The position numbers and the translations under genes were made by a program. From Brevundimonas naejangsanensis (GTDB lineage: Bacteria > Pseudomonadota > Alphaproteobacteria > Caulobacterales > Caulobacteraceae): a stretch of DNA of 64,000 nt. The notes under the pieces are model-generated. The model was not told where the DNA came from. It was given only the letters and a program-made list of their open reading frames with translations, and did not search any database. Shown here piece by piece: positions 1 through 8,673 of the stretch. The first letter of the stretch is position 1. Each line of letters starts with the position of its first letter. The stretch lies in assembly GCF_003627995.1 (NCBI RefSeq), contig NZ_CP032707.1, positions 2,938,430 through 3,002,429 on the forward strand, given 5' to 3'.

Positions 1-1102
1 TCAGGCGCGCCTGCCGCGTCGTCAGGTCCGCGACCTGGCGATCGAGCACCGCCAGCCGCGCGGCCAGAGCGTCGCGCTCCGCCTGGGCGTTGATGCGGGT
101 GGTCTCCAGCTCGATCCACACGGGGTTGGGGCCGGTGCGGACCTCCTTGGCCCCCACCGCCGTGCCCGTGCCGACATAGGCCTGCAGCTGGGCGATGCGG
201 CCCTCGATCTCGCGCACCGGCTGGGCGTCTGGCTGATAGCGCGCCAGCAGGCTCTCGCGTTCGGTGCGCAGTTGCAGGATCAGGTCCTGGGCCGCGACGT
301 TCAGATCCTGGTGCAGGGCCACCTCGGCCGGGGTGCGCGCCTGCTGCGCCGCCAGGGTGGCGAGGCGCTGCGCCGCCTGACGAAGTTGGGCCTGGACCGC
401 CATCCGCTCGGCGAAGACGGTCTGATAGCTGCCGGTCAGGCTGGCCTTGGCCGTGGCGAAGTCGCCGATGTCGTTGCTGCGCAGGAACTCCTCATAGGCG
501 CGGTCCGCGTCGGCCAGTTCCTGCTCGAAGGTCTGGCGCTGGGTGCGGATCGCCGAGGTCGCCCGGTCCTGGAACACCTCGCGGCGATAGGTCAGGTACT
601 GGTCGATCACCGTGTTCAGCACCCGCGCCGACTTGGCCGGATCGGCGCTCTTGTAGCTCAGTCCCACCACGGGGCTCAGCGGCGTGACCTCGACGCCCAG
701 GCCGGTCGCCACCGAACGGATGGCCGCCGCCTCCTGGCGCGCCGGGCTCTCGCTCGAGGGCTTGCCGTCCTGGAAGCTCTCGACGCCCAGGGCCCGCACC
801 ACCCGGCGCTTGACCTCCAGGCTGTTGAGGATGGCGGCCTCGGACTGGGCCACCTCGCTGGCCGAGGGCGGCATGGCGCGTTCGCCCATGCCCACGCGCG
901 GCTGATAGACGTATTCCTGGCCCACGCCGACGAACAGGCTGGCTCCGGCCGTGTAGGTTTTCTTCATCGACAGGACCGCGACCGCGCCGACGGCGACGAT
1001 CACCACGAAGATCACGGTCATCAGCACCAGTTCGCGAAACAGCAGCGCCACGACGTCGATGACGCCGTACCGAGGACGAGCTGAGGCGAGGGGCGGACGC
1101 AT
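1..1102 (-). CDS. Wzz/GumC-type polysaccharide chain-length determinant, 3' end cut by window edge
   Basis: Inner-membrane polysaccharide co-polymerase that would set chain length and help export of an exopolysaccharide. The visible 367 residues start at an ATG (MRPPLASARP) and have one membrane segment at about residues 26-46, then a Wzz-like periplasmic domain (about 45-155), then a long Ala/Gln/Glu/Arg-rich region from about 190 that should form coiled coils. The second membrane segment and any tyrosine-kinase domain lie outside the window. It is divergent from an OPX outer-membrane lipoprotein gene, the usual partner of GumC proteins. Family assignment is firm; the polymer exported is unknown. 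Confidence 0.82.
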   Translation of the reverse strand, partial: MRPPLASARPRYGVIDVVALLFRELVLMTVIFVVIVAVGAVAVLSMKKTYTAGASLFVGVGQEYVYQPRVGMGERAMPPSASEVAQSEAAILNSLEVKRRVVRALGVESFQDGKPSSESPARQEAAAIRSVATGLGVEVTPLSPVVGLSYKSADPAKSARVLNTVIDQYLTYRREVFQDRATSAIRTQRQTFEQELADADRAYEEFLRSNDIGDFATAKASLTGSYQTVFAERMAVQAQLRQAAQRLATLAAQQARTPAEVALHQDLNVAAQDLILQLRTERESLLARYQPDAQPVREIEGRIAQLQAYVGTGTAVGAKEVRTGPNPVWIELETTRINAQAERDALAARLAVLDRQVADLTTRQARL

Positions 1103-1156
1103 GAGGATCGGAAAATCCGGTCGGTGGCTAGTGTGCGCCACACTGAGGGGCACGCG

Positions 1157-1171
1157 TTAACCGCGCGTTAC
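1157..1171. promoter_or_regulatory. CtrA-box-like site in divergent exopolysaccharide promoter region
   Basis: The sequence TTAA, seven bases, TTAC matches the Caulobacterales CtrA consensus TTAA-N7-TTAA at seven of eight bases. It lies between the two divergent polysaccharide-export genes, 58 bases upstream of the OPX start. Functional binding is inferred only. Confidence 0.3.
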
Positions 1172-1228
1172 CTATAAGTCGTCAGCCTTGCCGCAGACGA
1201 ATTTTCCCCGCCTGGACCGTCCTCGCCT

Positions 1229-1945
1229 ATGCACGCTGATCGCCGCCTCATCCTCATGGCGCTCGCCGCCGGCCTGGCCGGCTGCGCCGGCGGCGCGCCC
1301 AGCGGCGGCCGTCCGCGCCCGATGGCGGTCGACGCCTTCCCCGACCTGCCCTTCGCCGACTGGACCGAGGTCGAGCCCGAGTACCGCCTCTATCCCGGCG
1401 ACGAGATCGAGGTGGCCCTGCCCACCGCCTCGGAACTGACCCGCCAGCTGCGGATCGCCCCGGACGGCCGCGTCTCCCTGCCGCTGCTGGGCCATGTCAC
1501 GGCGGCGGACCGCAGCCTGTCCGAGCTGGAGGCGGACATCTCGACCGCCTACGCCGACCACCTGCTGCGCCCCGAGGTCGAGGTGACGCTGCGCCAGGCC
1601 GGGCCGCTGAAGGTCTGGGTCGACGGCGAGGTGCGCAATCCGGGCGTCTTCGACATGCCGGGCGATATCGACGCCTATCAGGCGCTGATCATGGCCGGCG
1701 GCGTCCTGCCGACCGCCCGGGCCGCGCGCTGCGCCCTGATCCGCCGGGGGCCGGGCGAGGTGCGCATGATGCGGGTGATCGACCTGCGCGCCCCCCGCGC
1801 CGAGATCACGCCCCTGCGGCGCGGCGACATCCTCTTCGTGCCGCGCTCAAGCCTGGGCGAACTGGTGGCCTTCTTCGGCCAGGTGCGCGGCGCCCTGCCG
1901 ATCGGCTTCTCCTACGCCATCAACGGCGCCTACGCCTCGACCTGA
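1229..1945 (+). CDS. Polysaccharide biosynthesis/export (OPX, Wza/GumB-like) lipoprotein
   Basis: Outer-membrane polysaccharide export protein of 238 residues. The N-terminus is a short lipoprotein signal with lipobox LAGC, lipidated cysteine Cys19. A Poly_export domain follows (about 50-125, with YRLYPGDEIEV) and then an SLBB domain (about 127-190, with VDGEVRNPGVF). It is short, like GumB, so it lacks the extra SLBB domains and C-terminal helix seen in long Wza proteins. The divergent neighbour is a GumC-like co-polymerase, and the two together would form the periplasm-spanning export conduit. An upstream CtrA-like site may control both. Confidence 0.86.
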   Translation: MHADRRLILMALAAGLAGCAGGAPSGGRPRPMAVDAFPDLPFADWTEVEPEYRLYPGDEIEVALPTASELTRQLRIAPDGRVSLPLLGHVTAADRSLSELEADISTAYADHLLRPEVEVTLRQAGPLKVWVDGEVRNPGVFDMPGDIDAYQALIMAGGVLPTARAARCALIRRGPGEVRMMRVIDLRAPRAEITPLRRGDILFVPRSSLGELVAFFGQVRGALPIGFSYAINGAYAST

Positions 1946-2063
1946 GGTCGGCAGGGGGCAGGCTAGGAGTCTGCATCCGACCCTTTGGAGACTTCCCTGA
2001 GGTCGGCTTATGGTGTGGCAAGCTCGGAGCCTCGGCCGTCTAGCCCAAGCGAGGCTCAAACCG

Positions 2064-2140
<77 letters not shown>

Positions 2141-2219
2141 GACCGACGGAGCGCCCTCATGGCACGACGGGGCCGCCTCCGCAACGGATGAGGCGGCCTA
2201 TTCCGACCCAAGCTCGAAC

Positions 2220-2696
2220 TCAGGGGCGAAAGAAGGGGTGTTTCACCTGGTCGCCGGGCTTGGCCCCGATCTCGTCCGCCCGCCCTGCTCTCAATTCCAG
2301 CACGCCGTTGGCCGCGCCGTTCGAGGGAATCGGCGCCTCCGAATAGGGGGTGGCGTGCTTGGCGATCGAGACGATGCGGCCGCGCGGGTCGATGTAGATG
2401 ATGTCCAGCGAACTGGGCGTGTTCCGCATCCAGAAGCTCTGCTCCGCGGCGCGAGGGAACTGGAACAGCATGCCCCGGTCGTCAGGCAGCGGCGGACGGA
2501 ACATCAGGCCGCGCTGACGCTCTTCCTCGTCGTCCGCGATCTCGACCATGAACTTGTGCTCGCCCGACTGGGTGACGACCGTCAACGGCTCCAGCGGCCG
2601 GCCGGCCGCATCCAGGGGCGCGTTCTGGGCGCAGGCCGAGGTCAGGGCCGCCGCCGAAAAGGCGAAGGCCAGAAGGATGCGTCGGCTGTAGTCCAT
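2220..2696 (-). CDS. DUF192 family exported protein
   Basis: A 158-residue protein with an N-terminal signal (basic residues 4-6, hydrophobic stretch 8-20). It ends at ALTSAC, which could be a weak lipobox around Cys22 or an ordinary cleavage site. The rest is one DUF192 domain (about 35-155) with the family motifs RGLMFR and FWMRNT. The biochemical role of DUF192 is unknown. It lies 25 bases downstream of the cold-shock gene on the same strand and could be co-transcribed; its GGACGA ribosome-binding sequence sits in one arm of the intervening hairpin. Confidence 0.85.
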   Translation of the reverse strand: MDYSRRILLAFAFSAAALTSACAQNAPLDAAGRPLEPLTVVTQSGEHKFMVEIADDEEERQRGLMFRPPLPDDRGMLFQFPRAAEQSFWMRNTPSSLDIIYIDPRGRIVSIAKHATPYSEAPIPSNGAANGVLELRAGRADEIGAKPGDQVKHPFFRP

Positions 2697-2700
2697 GTCT

Positions 2701-2718
2701 TCGTCCCTTTGCGGACGA
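2701..2718 (-). promoter_or_regulatory. Hairpin between cold-shock and DUF192 genes, overlapping a ribosome-binding site
   Basis: TCGTCC and GGACGA are perfectly complementary around a six-base loop. On the coding strand the second arm is GGACGA just before the DUF192 start, so folding would mask the only Shine-Dalgarno-like sequence. There is no T run, so it is not a typical intrinsic terminator. Confidence 0.4.
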
Positions 2719-2720
2719 AA

Positions 2721-3254
2721 CTATTCGCCCGGTCTGATGTCGGCCACGACGAGCCCCTTGGGGCCCTCGGCGAAGCGCACATGCACCGGGTCGCCCGGCA
2801 GCAGGTCCTCAAGGCCGCAGCGCCGCAACGTCTCGACATGGACGAAGATATCGCCCGCCTGGCCGTCGCGCACCACGAATCCGTAGCCCTTGGTGCGATT
2901 GAACCATTTGACGACAGCGGCTTCCAGCGGGCCATCGACCGACGGCCGGGCGTGCGCCGAGCTTCGTACCGTCTCGCGGCGCACCGGCGCGGCGGCGGCC
3001 TCCAGCTCCATTATGGCGACCACCTGCCAGCCCTTGGGCCGCTTGGCGCATTCGCAGACGATGGCGGCGCCTTCGCCCGCCGTCTCATGACCGGCATCGC
3101 GCAGACTGGTGACGTGCAGCAGCACGTCCCGTTCCTCGGTCAGTTCCGGCTGGTCGGGCACGATGAAGCCATACCCCTTGCCGGCGTCGAACCATTTGAT
3201 CTTCCCGACGACCTTGACGGTCTCAGTCGGCTCTATCACGTCGCAACTCGCCAC
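2721..3254 (-). CDS. Cold-shock protein with two CSDs
   Basis: A 177-residue nucleic-acid-binding protein made of two cold-shock domains. CSD1 is at about 14-83, with RNP1 KGYGFI (26-31) and RNP2 VLLHV (44-48). CSD2 is at about 112-174, with KGYGFV (122-127) and IFVHV (136-140). The domains are joined by an Ala/Arg-rich linker. Double-domain Csps are typical of Caulobacter and relatives, where such proteins act mainly in stationary phase. The start is taken as GTG because GGGGG lies six bases upstream; a second GTG five codons in is possible. A TATAGC element about 40 bases upstream could be a -10 box. Confidence 0.9.
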   Translation of the reverse strand: MASCDVIEPTETVKVVGKIKWFDAGKGYGFIVPDQPELTEERDVLLHVTSLRDAGHETAGEGAAIVCECAKRPKGWQVVAIMELEAAAAPVRRETVRSSAHARPSVDGPLEAAVVKWFNRTKGYGFVVRDGQAGDIFVHVETLRRCGLEDLLPGDPVHVRFAEGPKGLVVADIRPGE

Positions 3255-3421
3255 CTTGAACCCCCGCCCGCACCACTGCGGGTCAGCTATACTAACACGG
3301 TTCTTTCAACACGGATAAGCAAGTTGCCCATTTTACGCCACATTGTCGACAAGCAAATGCGGCGCGCGCGAAATCGCGCTGAAAAAGACTGACGATGGGC
3401 GGGGAGATGAACAGCTCCGCG

Positions 3422-3496
3422 TGGCAGTCCCTAGGGGAATCGAACCCCTCTTTTCAGGTTGAAAACCTGACGTCCTAACCGATAGACGAAGGGACC
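3422..3496 (-). tRNA. tRNA-Glu(TTC), copy 1
   Basis: A 75-nt cloverleaf with encoded CCA. The acceptor GGTCCCT pairs with AGGGACT, giving G1-T72. The anticodon stem CAGGT/ACCTG holds loop TTTTCAA, anticodon TTC. The T-arm is AGGGG-TTCGATT-CCCCT. The flanks contain CTCCGCG upstream and CGCGGAG downstream, which could extend the acceptor stem in the precursor. Confidence 0.96.
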
Positions 3497-3677
3497 GCTG
3501 CGCGGAGGAGCGGCCTGATAGCCGTCCCCTTTCGGCGATGCAAGAGGGCGTCGCGCGGTTTTTCAAAAAATCGACAGGCCGGGCGCCGGCCGAGACCGCC
3601 GCGCGACGACAAGGCCCCAGGCGCGCGAAATCGCGGTGCGGCAAGGTCTTGAAATGTCGGGGAGGAAAAACTCCGCG

Positions 3678-3752
3678 TGGCAGTCCCTAGGGGAATCGAA
3701 CCCCTCTTTTCAGGTTGAAAACCTGACGTCCTAACCGATAGACGAAGGGACC
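3678..3752 (-). tRNA. tRNA-Glu(TTC), copy 2
   Basis: Identical to the other tRNA-Glu in this window over the full 75 nt, with the same CTCCGCG/CGCGGAG complementary flanks. On its own strand it is transcribed before copy 1 and is followed by CGCGGAGTTTTTCC, whose T run could help end transcription. Confidence 0.96.
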
Positions 3753-3868
3753 GCTGCGCGGAGGACCGTGTAGATAGCCGCCGATTCCGCTTATGGCAAG
3801 CTCGCCTCGGCCGATTTGTGTGACTTTTTCAAAGACCTGCGTGTTTTCACGGCCAAGGCTGTCGGGTT

Positions 3869-5671
3869 TCAGGCCATGCGCGGGTCGGCCACGTCCTCGA
3901 TCTCGAACTGGACGCCGCGACGGCCGTTCCAATCGTCGGCCTTGAGCCGCCCGACCAGGTTCAGCCCGCCCTGCCCCGCCAGCAGCGCCTTGCCCGTCGG
4001 CAGGTCGGCGCAGCGCCAGGCGATGGCCCGCACCGAGGCGCCGTCCGGTCCGACCAGGCGGCACCGCACATGGCCGCCGTTCATGGCGACCGGCTCGCGC
4101 GCCTGCACGCCCTCCAGGGCGAACAGGGGCTCGGGGTTGGCGGGGCCGTAGGGGGCCAGTTGCTCGAAGGCCTCGAACAGGTCGCGGGTCGCGGCGCGCG
4201 GGTCGATCAGGGCGTCGACCTCGACCCAGTCCTGGGCCACGGCCTCGACCCGCTCGTCCGACAGGCGCTCGTTGAGGAAGGCGCGCAGCTCGCCGATGCG
4301 GTCCGCCGCCACCGTCAGGCCCGCCGCCATGGCGTGGCCGCCGCCGGCGATCAGCAGGCCCTCGTTCCAGGCCGCCTGGACCGCGCGGCCCAGATTCATG
4401 CCCGGCTGCGACCGGCCCGAGCCCTTGCCCACGCCGTTGACGGCGTCCACGCCGATGACGACGACCGGCTTGCGCCAGCGTTCGCGCAGGCGGCCGGCCA
4501 CGATGCCGACCACGCCGGGGTGCCAGTCCTCGCCCTCGATCACCACCACGGCGCTGTCGTCGGCGTGGGCGCCGGTCGCCTCGACACGGCGGACGGCCTG
4601 TTCGGTGACCTCGGCCTCGACCTCGCGCCGGGCCAGGTTCAGGGCGTCCAGCTCCTGGGCCAGGACCCGGGCCTCGTCCGGATCGTCGGTGGACAGCAGG
4701 CGCGCGCCCAGGTCGGACTTGCCGATCCGCCCGCCCGCATTGATGCGCGGCCCCAGGATGAAGCCCGCGTGATTGGCCTTGGCCGGCCCCGGCTCGGCGC
4801 CCGCCGCCGCCAGCAAGGCGCGCAGGCCAGGGTTGCTCCAGCTGGACATGACCTTGAGCCCCAGGCTGGTCAGGGCGCGGTTGAAGCCGGTCAGGCCCGT
4901 CACGTCGCAGATCGCCCCCATGGCCGCCAGGTCCAGCCACTGGCGGATGTCCGGCTCGGTCCTGCCCTCGAACAGGCCACGCCGCCGCGCCTCGCGGTTG
5001 AGGGCCGCCAGCAGGACGAAGACCACCCCCGCCGCCGCCAGATTGCCCTGGCCCGAGGCGCAACCCGGCCGGTTCGGATTGACCACGGCCAGGCAGGCAG
5101 GCGGCTCCTCACGCATCATGTGGTGGTCGATGACCACGACCTTCAGGCCGATGGCCGCCGCATGGGCCACGGACTCGTTGGCCGCCGCGCCGCAGTCGAC
5201 GGTGATGACCAGATCGGCGCCGCGCGCCTTCAGCGTGTCGAAGGCCCGCGCGCTGGGGCCGTACCCCTCGGTCAGCCGGTCGGGCACATAGATGGGCAGG
5301 TCCGCCCCCAGGGCGCGGAACCAGCGCACCAGCAGCGCCGCGCTGGAGGCGCCGTCGACGTCATAGTCGGCGAAGACGTGGACGCTGGCCTGGGCTTGAA
5401 GCGCATCGACGATGGCGGCGGCGGCGGCGTCCATGTCCATGAAGCTGGACGGATCGGGGAACAGCGCCTTGAGCGTCGGGGTCAGGAAGTCTGCGCCGTG
5501 CTCGGCCGCCACGCCCCGCGCCGCCAGGGCCCGCGCCAGGGGCTCGTCCAGGCCCAGCGCCTGCATATGGGCGCGCGTCACCCCCGCCTCGGCGGGCCGC
5601 TGCCGCCAGGCGCGCCCCGACAGCGAGCGGCTGACGCCGAGGAAGACCGGCGAGACGCCCCCGTCGGCCAT
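3869..5671 (-). CDS. recJ: Single-stranded-DNA-specific exonuclease RecJ
   Basis: 5'-3' ssDNA exonuclease of RecF-type recombination, mismatch repair and base-excision repair, metal dependent, cytoplasmic. About 600 residues, normal length. The DHH domain carries motif I DYDVDG (around residue 103), TVDCGAA (around 158) and DHH (around 183). The DHHA1 domain has GRINAGGR-type and GGHAMAAG motifs, and a C-terminal OB-like domain follows. The ATG at 5671 is preferred over the GTG one codon upstream. A lipoprotein gene lies 162 bases upstream on the same strand and a tRNA-Glu pair follows. Confidence 0.94.
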   Translation of the reverse strand: MADGGVSPVFLGVSRSLSGRAWRQRPAEAGVTRAHMQALGLDEPLARALAARGVAAEHGADFLTPTLKALFPDPSSFMDMDAAAAAIVDALQAQASVHVFADYDVDGASSAALLVRWFRALGADLPIYVPDRLTEGYGPSARAFDTLKARGADLVITVDCGAAANESVAHAAAIGLKVVVIDHHMMREEPPACLAVVNPNRPGCASGQGNLAAAGVVFVLLAALNREARRRGLFEGRTEPDIRQWLDLAAMGAICDVTGLTGFNRALTSLGLKVMSSWSNPGLRALLAAAGAEPGPAKANHAGFILGPRINAGGRIGKSDLGARLLSTDDPDEARVLAQELDALNLARREVEAEVTEQAVRRVEATGAHADDSAVVVIEGEDWHPGVVGIVAGRLRERWRKPVVVIGVDAVNGVGKGSGRSQPGMNLGRAVQAAWNEGLLIAGGGHAMAAGLTVAADRIGELRAFLNERLSDERVEAVAQDWVEVDALIDPRAATRDLFEAFEQLAPYGPANPEPLFALEGVQAREPVAMNGGHVRCRLVGPDGASVRAIAWRCADLPTGKALLAGQGGLNLVGRLKADDWNGRRGVQFEIEDVADPRMA

Positions 5672-5836
5672 CACGACGCCCGATCGAGACTGTGGGAGGC
5701 GCGGCGGCGAGACATGGGCGGTCCTTTGGAAGAAGACAGATCAGGCGGCGGCGGCCTGGGCGGCCGTGCTCGGAAAATCAGGGGATTCGACCGCAGGCGC
5801 GACATTCGCGCCGTAAGGTCTAGGGCGCGGCTACGC

Positions 5837-6316
5837 CTATTGCGGTCGCGGGCGGTCGATGGGCGGCGGCGCCTTGGCCCGCTGGCGCAATTCCTCGGCG
5901 AAGGCCTCGACCTGTTCAGGCGTGCGCACGGTCAGGGGCGACATCTGGTCGGCGTCGATGCGACGGTTGACCGAGTCCAGGAAGGCGGCCGGGTCCTGGT
6001 TCAGCGTCCACTCGATGCGGGCAACATCGGCGGTCAGGGCGGCGTTGCGGCTTTCCAGGCGACCGACATCGGCGGCGATGGCGGCGGGGGCCGGCAGGTC
6101 CCGGCTGGCGGCAGGGAAGTCGGCCCAGCGCGGATACTGGCGATTCTCGCCGACCAGTTGCTGGATGCGCGGCGCCAGGGGCGACGCCGCATCGGTCCGA
6201 GGCTCGAAGGCGCTCACGCACCCGGCCGAAGCCAGGGCTGCGCCCATGGCGGCGGCCAGAGCCGCCGTCCGTCCCGTCTTTTTCAGCAGAAGCGCGTTCA
6301 TTTCCGTCACTGACAT
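5837..6316 (-). CDS. Hypothetical lipoprotein
   Basis: I do not recognise this 159-residue protein. It has a signal sequence with ALASAGC, a plausible lipobox, and a mature part rich in Ala, Asp and Arg. A heptad-like stretch (DVGRLESRNAALTADVARIE, about 84-103) could form a short coiled coil, and the C-terminus is proline-rich (KAPPPIDRPRPQ). An ATG five codons in (6301) is an alternative start, with a slightly better upstream GACGGAA. It is divergent from phaC and upstream of recJ. A periplasmic or outer-membrane location is inferred from the lipobox. Confidence 0.65.
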   Translation of the reverse strand: MSVTEMNALLLKKTGRTAALAAAMGAALASAGCVSAFEPRTDAASPLAPRIQQLVGENRQYPRWADFPAASRDLPAPAAIAADVGRLESRNAALTADVARIEWTLNQDPAAFLDSVNRRIDADQMSPLTVRTPEQVEAFAEELRQRAKAPPPIDRPRPQ

Positions 6317-6382
6317 ATGCCATCATCGCTTCGGGAGGAAGGCGCGCGATCTCGCGCGCCCCCGATCGGAGGTTCGCCGAGC

Positions 6383-8299
6383 ATGGCCAAGCGCCCGACC
6401 AAGGCTCCGCCGCAGGACGCGCCGGCGGCCGCGCCGGACAAGGCCGGACGCCCGACCTCGGCCAAGCCGCGCGCGCAGAAGGCTGCCCCAGCCGATGCGC
6501 CCCCCTCGCCCACGCCCGACTTCATGGCCTTCGGCGCGGAACAGCGTCAGCAGTTGGAGACCCTGTCCCTCAACCTGGCCAAGGCGGCCATGATGGCCCA
6601 AACGGCGGTGGCCGAGGCGGCTCTGTCGCAGGCCGACCGTCCCGCCGCCCTGTCGCCCGACCCGTTCAACGTCGCCCCGGCCATGAACGCGGTCATGTCC
6701 AGCCTGGCCGCCCGGCCCGAGAAACTGTTCCAGGCCCAGGCCGACCTGTTCGGCCGCTACATGGAGCTGTGGTCAACGGCGACCCGCCGCGCCATGGGCG
6801 AGACGGTCGAGAGCGCGCCGGCGACGGACAAGCGGTTCCGCGACCCCGCCTGGTCCGAGAACCCCATGTTCGACATGATGCGCCAGTCCTACCTGGCCAC
6901 CTCGGACTGGATGAACAGCCTGGTCTCCGGCGTCGAGGACGTCGACCCGCGCGTGAAGCGCCGGGCCGAGTTCTTCACCCGCCTGCTGACCGACGCCTTC
7001 TCGCCCGCCAACTTTCTCGCCTCCAACCCCGTGGCGCTGAAGGCCCTGGCCGAGACCAGCGGCGAATCCCTGGTGCGCGGAATGCAGAATTTCGCCGCCG
7101 ACCTGGAGCGCGGCGCGGGCAAGCTGAAGATCAGCCAGGCCGACCACGGCCGCTTCGTCCTGGGCGAAAACGTCGCCACGGCGCCCGGCCAGGTCGTCTG
7201 GCGCGACGAACTGTTCGAACTGATCCAGTACGACGCCGCGACCGAGACCCAACACGCGATCCCGCTGCTGATCTTCCCGCCGTGGATCAACAAATTCTAC
7301 ATCCTGGACCTGCAGCCGGCAAACTCCCTGATCCGCTGGCTGAGCGCGCAGGGGTTCACCGTTTTCGTCTGCTCCTGGGTCAACCCGGACCGGGACAAGG
7401 CCGAGTTCGGCCTCGATGACTATATGAACAAGGGCGTCTATCGCGCCGTCGAGAAGACGCTGGAGCAGACCGGCCAGAAGCAGCTGAACGCCGTCGGCTA
7501 CTGCATCGGCGGCACCATGCTGGGCGCGACCCTGGCCCATATGGCGGCGCACGGGGATCAGCGCGTGGCCTCGGCCACCTTCTTCGCCGCCCAGCACGAC
7601 TTCGCCGAAGCGGGCGACCTGCTGCTGTTCACCGACGAGCACTGGCTGGCCGAGATCGAGCGCCGCATGGACGAGGCGGGCGGCGTCCTGCCGGGCACGG
7701 CCATGGCCGACACCTTCAACGCCTTGCGCGCCAACGACCTGATCTGGTCCTTCTTCGTCTCCAACTACCTGATGGGCAAGGATCCGCCCGCCTTCGACCT
7801 GCTAGCCTGGAACGCGGACCAGACGCGTATGCCCAAGCGGCTGCACCTGCAGTATCTGCGCCTGATGTACGGCCAGAACGCCCTGGCCAAGGGCGAGTTG
7901 GAGGTCGGCGGCGAACGGCTGGCGCTGTCGAACGTCCGCATCCCGCTCTACTTCCAGGCCAGCCGCGAGGACCACATCGCGCCGATGAACTCGGTCTATC
8001 GCTCGGCCCGGCTGTTCGGCGGGCCGGTGACCTACACCCTGGCCGGATCGGGTCATATCGCCGGGGTCATCAACCCGCCGGCGGCGAACAAGTATCAATA
8101 CTGGTCCAACGACGCCCTTCCCGAAACGCTGGAGGAATGGCAAGCGGGGGCCGAAGCGCATCCGGGCAGCTGGTGGAGCCACTGGGCCGCCTGGCTGCAT
8201 CCCAAATCCGGCGCGCAGGTTCCGGCCCGCGACCCCGGGGCCGGGCCGCTGACGCCCATCGAACCGGCGCCCGGCGCCTATGTGAAAGTGAAGTCTTGA
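6383..8299 (+). CDS. phaC: Class I poly(3-hydroxyalkanoate) synthase PhaC
   Basis: Polymerises (R)-3-hydroxyacyl-CoA into PHA storage granules. 638 residues; the start is the ATG with GGAGG ten bases upstream rather than the ATG 66 bases earlier. The first 45 residues are a Lys/Ala/Pro-rich extension. A PhaC N-terminal domain follows, then the alpha/beta-hydrolase core with the lipase-like box GYCIGG, catalytic Cys374, Asp530 in SREDHIAP and His558 in GSGHIAGV. These three form the synthase triad. The length and the single gene without phaE/phaR fit class I. A small membrane protein gene overlaps its stop codon. Confidence 0.95.
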   Translation: MAKRPTKAPPQDAPAAAPDKAGRPTSAKPRAQKAAPADAPPSPTPDFMAFGAEQRQQLETLSLNLAKAAMMAQTAVAEAALSQADRPAALSPDPFNVAPAMNAVMSSLAARPEKLFQAQADLFGRYMELWSTATRRAMGETVESAPATDKRFRDPAWSENPMFDMMRQSYLATSDWMNSLVSGVEDVDPRVKRRAEFFTRLLTDAFSPANFLASNPVALKALAETSGESLVRGMQNFAADLERGAGKLKISQADHGRFVLGENVATAPGQVVWRDELFELIQYDAATETQHAIPLLIFPPWINKFYILDLQPANSLIRWLSAQGFTVFVCSWVNPDRDKAEFGLDDYMNKGVYRAVEKTLEQTGQKQLNAVGYCIGGTMLGATLAHMAAHGDQRVASATFFAAQHDFAEAGDLLLFTDEHWLAEIERRMDEAGGVLPGTAMADTFNALRANDLIWSFFVSNYLMGKDPPAFDLLAWNADQTRMPKRLHLQYLRLMYGQNALAKGELEVGGERLALSNVRIPLYFQASREDHIAPMNSVYRSARLFGGPVTYTLAGSGHIAGVINPPAANKYQYWSNDALPETLEEWQAGAEAHPGSWWSHWAAWLHPKSGAQVPARDPGAGPLTPIEPAPGAYVKVKS

Positions 8300-8673
8300 A
8301 GCGTATCGAACCCAATCTGCTGCTGGCCGTCACCACGGCCATCCCCCTGGCCCTGCTGATCGCCACGGCCAGCCTGTTCGGCGCGCCGGGCCAGTTGCTG
8401 AAGTATGTGATCATCGCCGTCCTGGTCCCGGCGGCTTTCGTGCCGCTGAACGCCCTGATGGCCAAGCGCATGGGCACGCGCCGCCCGCCGATGATCCATC
8501 CCGAGGCCGCCTCGACCGCCGTCTGGGCCAGCCTGTTTCCGGCCCTGATCATCCTGGCGGCGGGCGTGCCGGTGATCTTCCCCGGCCACGACTACGGCCT
8601 GCTGGTCATCATCGCGGCCGTCTTTTTCGGCGGCACGGTGGAATCGGCCATCAAGGCGCGTCAGGCGGGCTGA
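8296..8673 (+). CDS. Small integral membrane protein, TTG start overlapping phaC stop
   Basis: An unrecognised 125-residue protein with four predicted membrane segments (about 8-29, 36-57, 74-94 and 99-115) and short loops. No ATG is available near the first segment in this frame, so TTG is used. It overlaps the phaC stop codon in TTGA and is preceded by GTGAAAG, which would give translational coupling. The role is unknown; the position suggests co-expression with PHA synthase. Its 3' end overlaps that of msrB by 13 bases on the other strand. Confidence 0.65.
   Translation: MKRIEPNLLLAVTTAIPLALLIATASLFGAPGQLLKYVIIAVLVPAAFVPLNALMAKRMGTRRPPMIHPEAASTAVWASLFPALIILAAGVPVIFPGHDYGLLVIIAAVFFGGTVESAIKARQAG

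Larger units (their letters stand above)
3364..3797. repeat. Tandem duplication carrying two tRNA-Glu genes
   Basis: Two copies (about 3364-3541 and 3621-3797) repeat with a period of 256-257 bases. Landmarks shared in order are GCGCGCGAAATCGCG, CTCCGCGTGGCAGTCCC, the whole tRNA, GGACCGCTGCGCGGAGGA and GATAGCCG. The tRNA genes are identical while the flanks have diverged, which suggests an old duplication with conversion or selection on the tRNA. Confidence 0.8.

Noticed and set aside
4070..6313. A 747-codon frame opposite recJ
   Set aside because: Antisense shadow of RecJ, which has all DHH/DHHA1 motifs.
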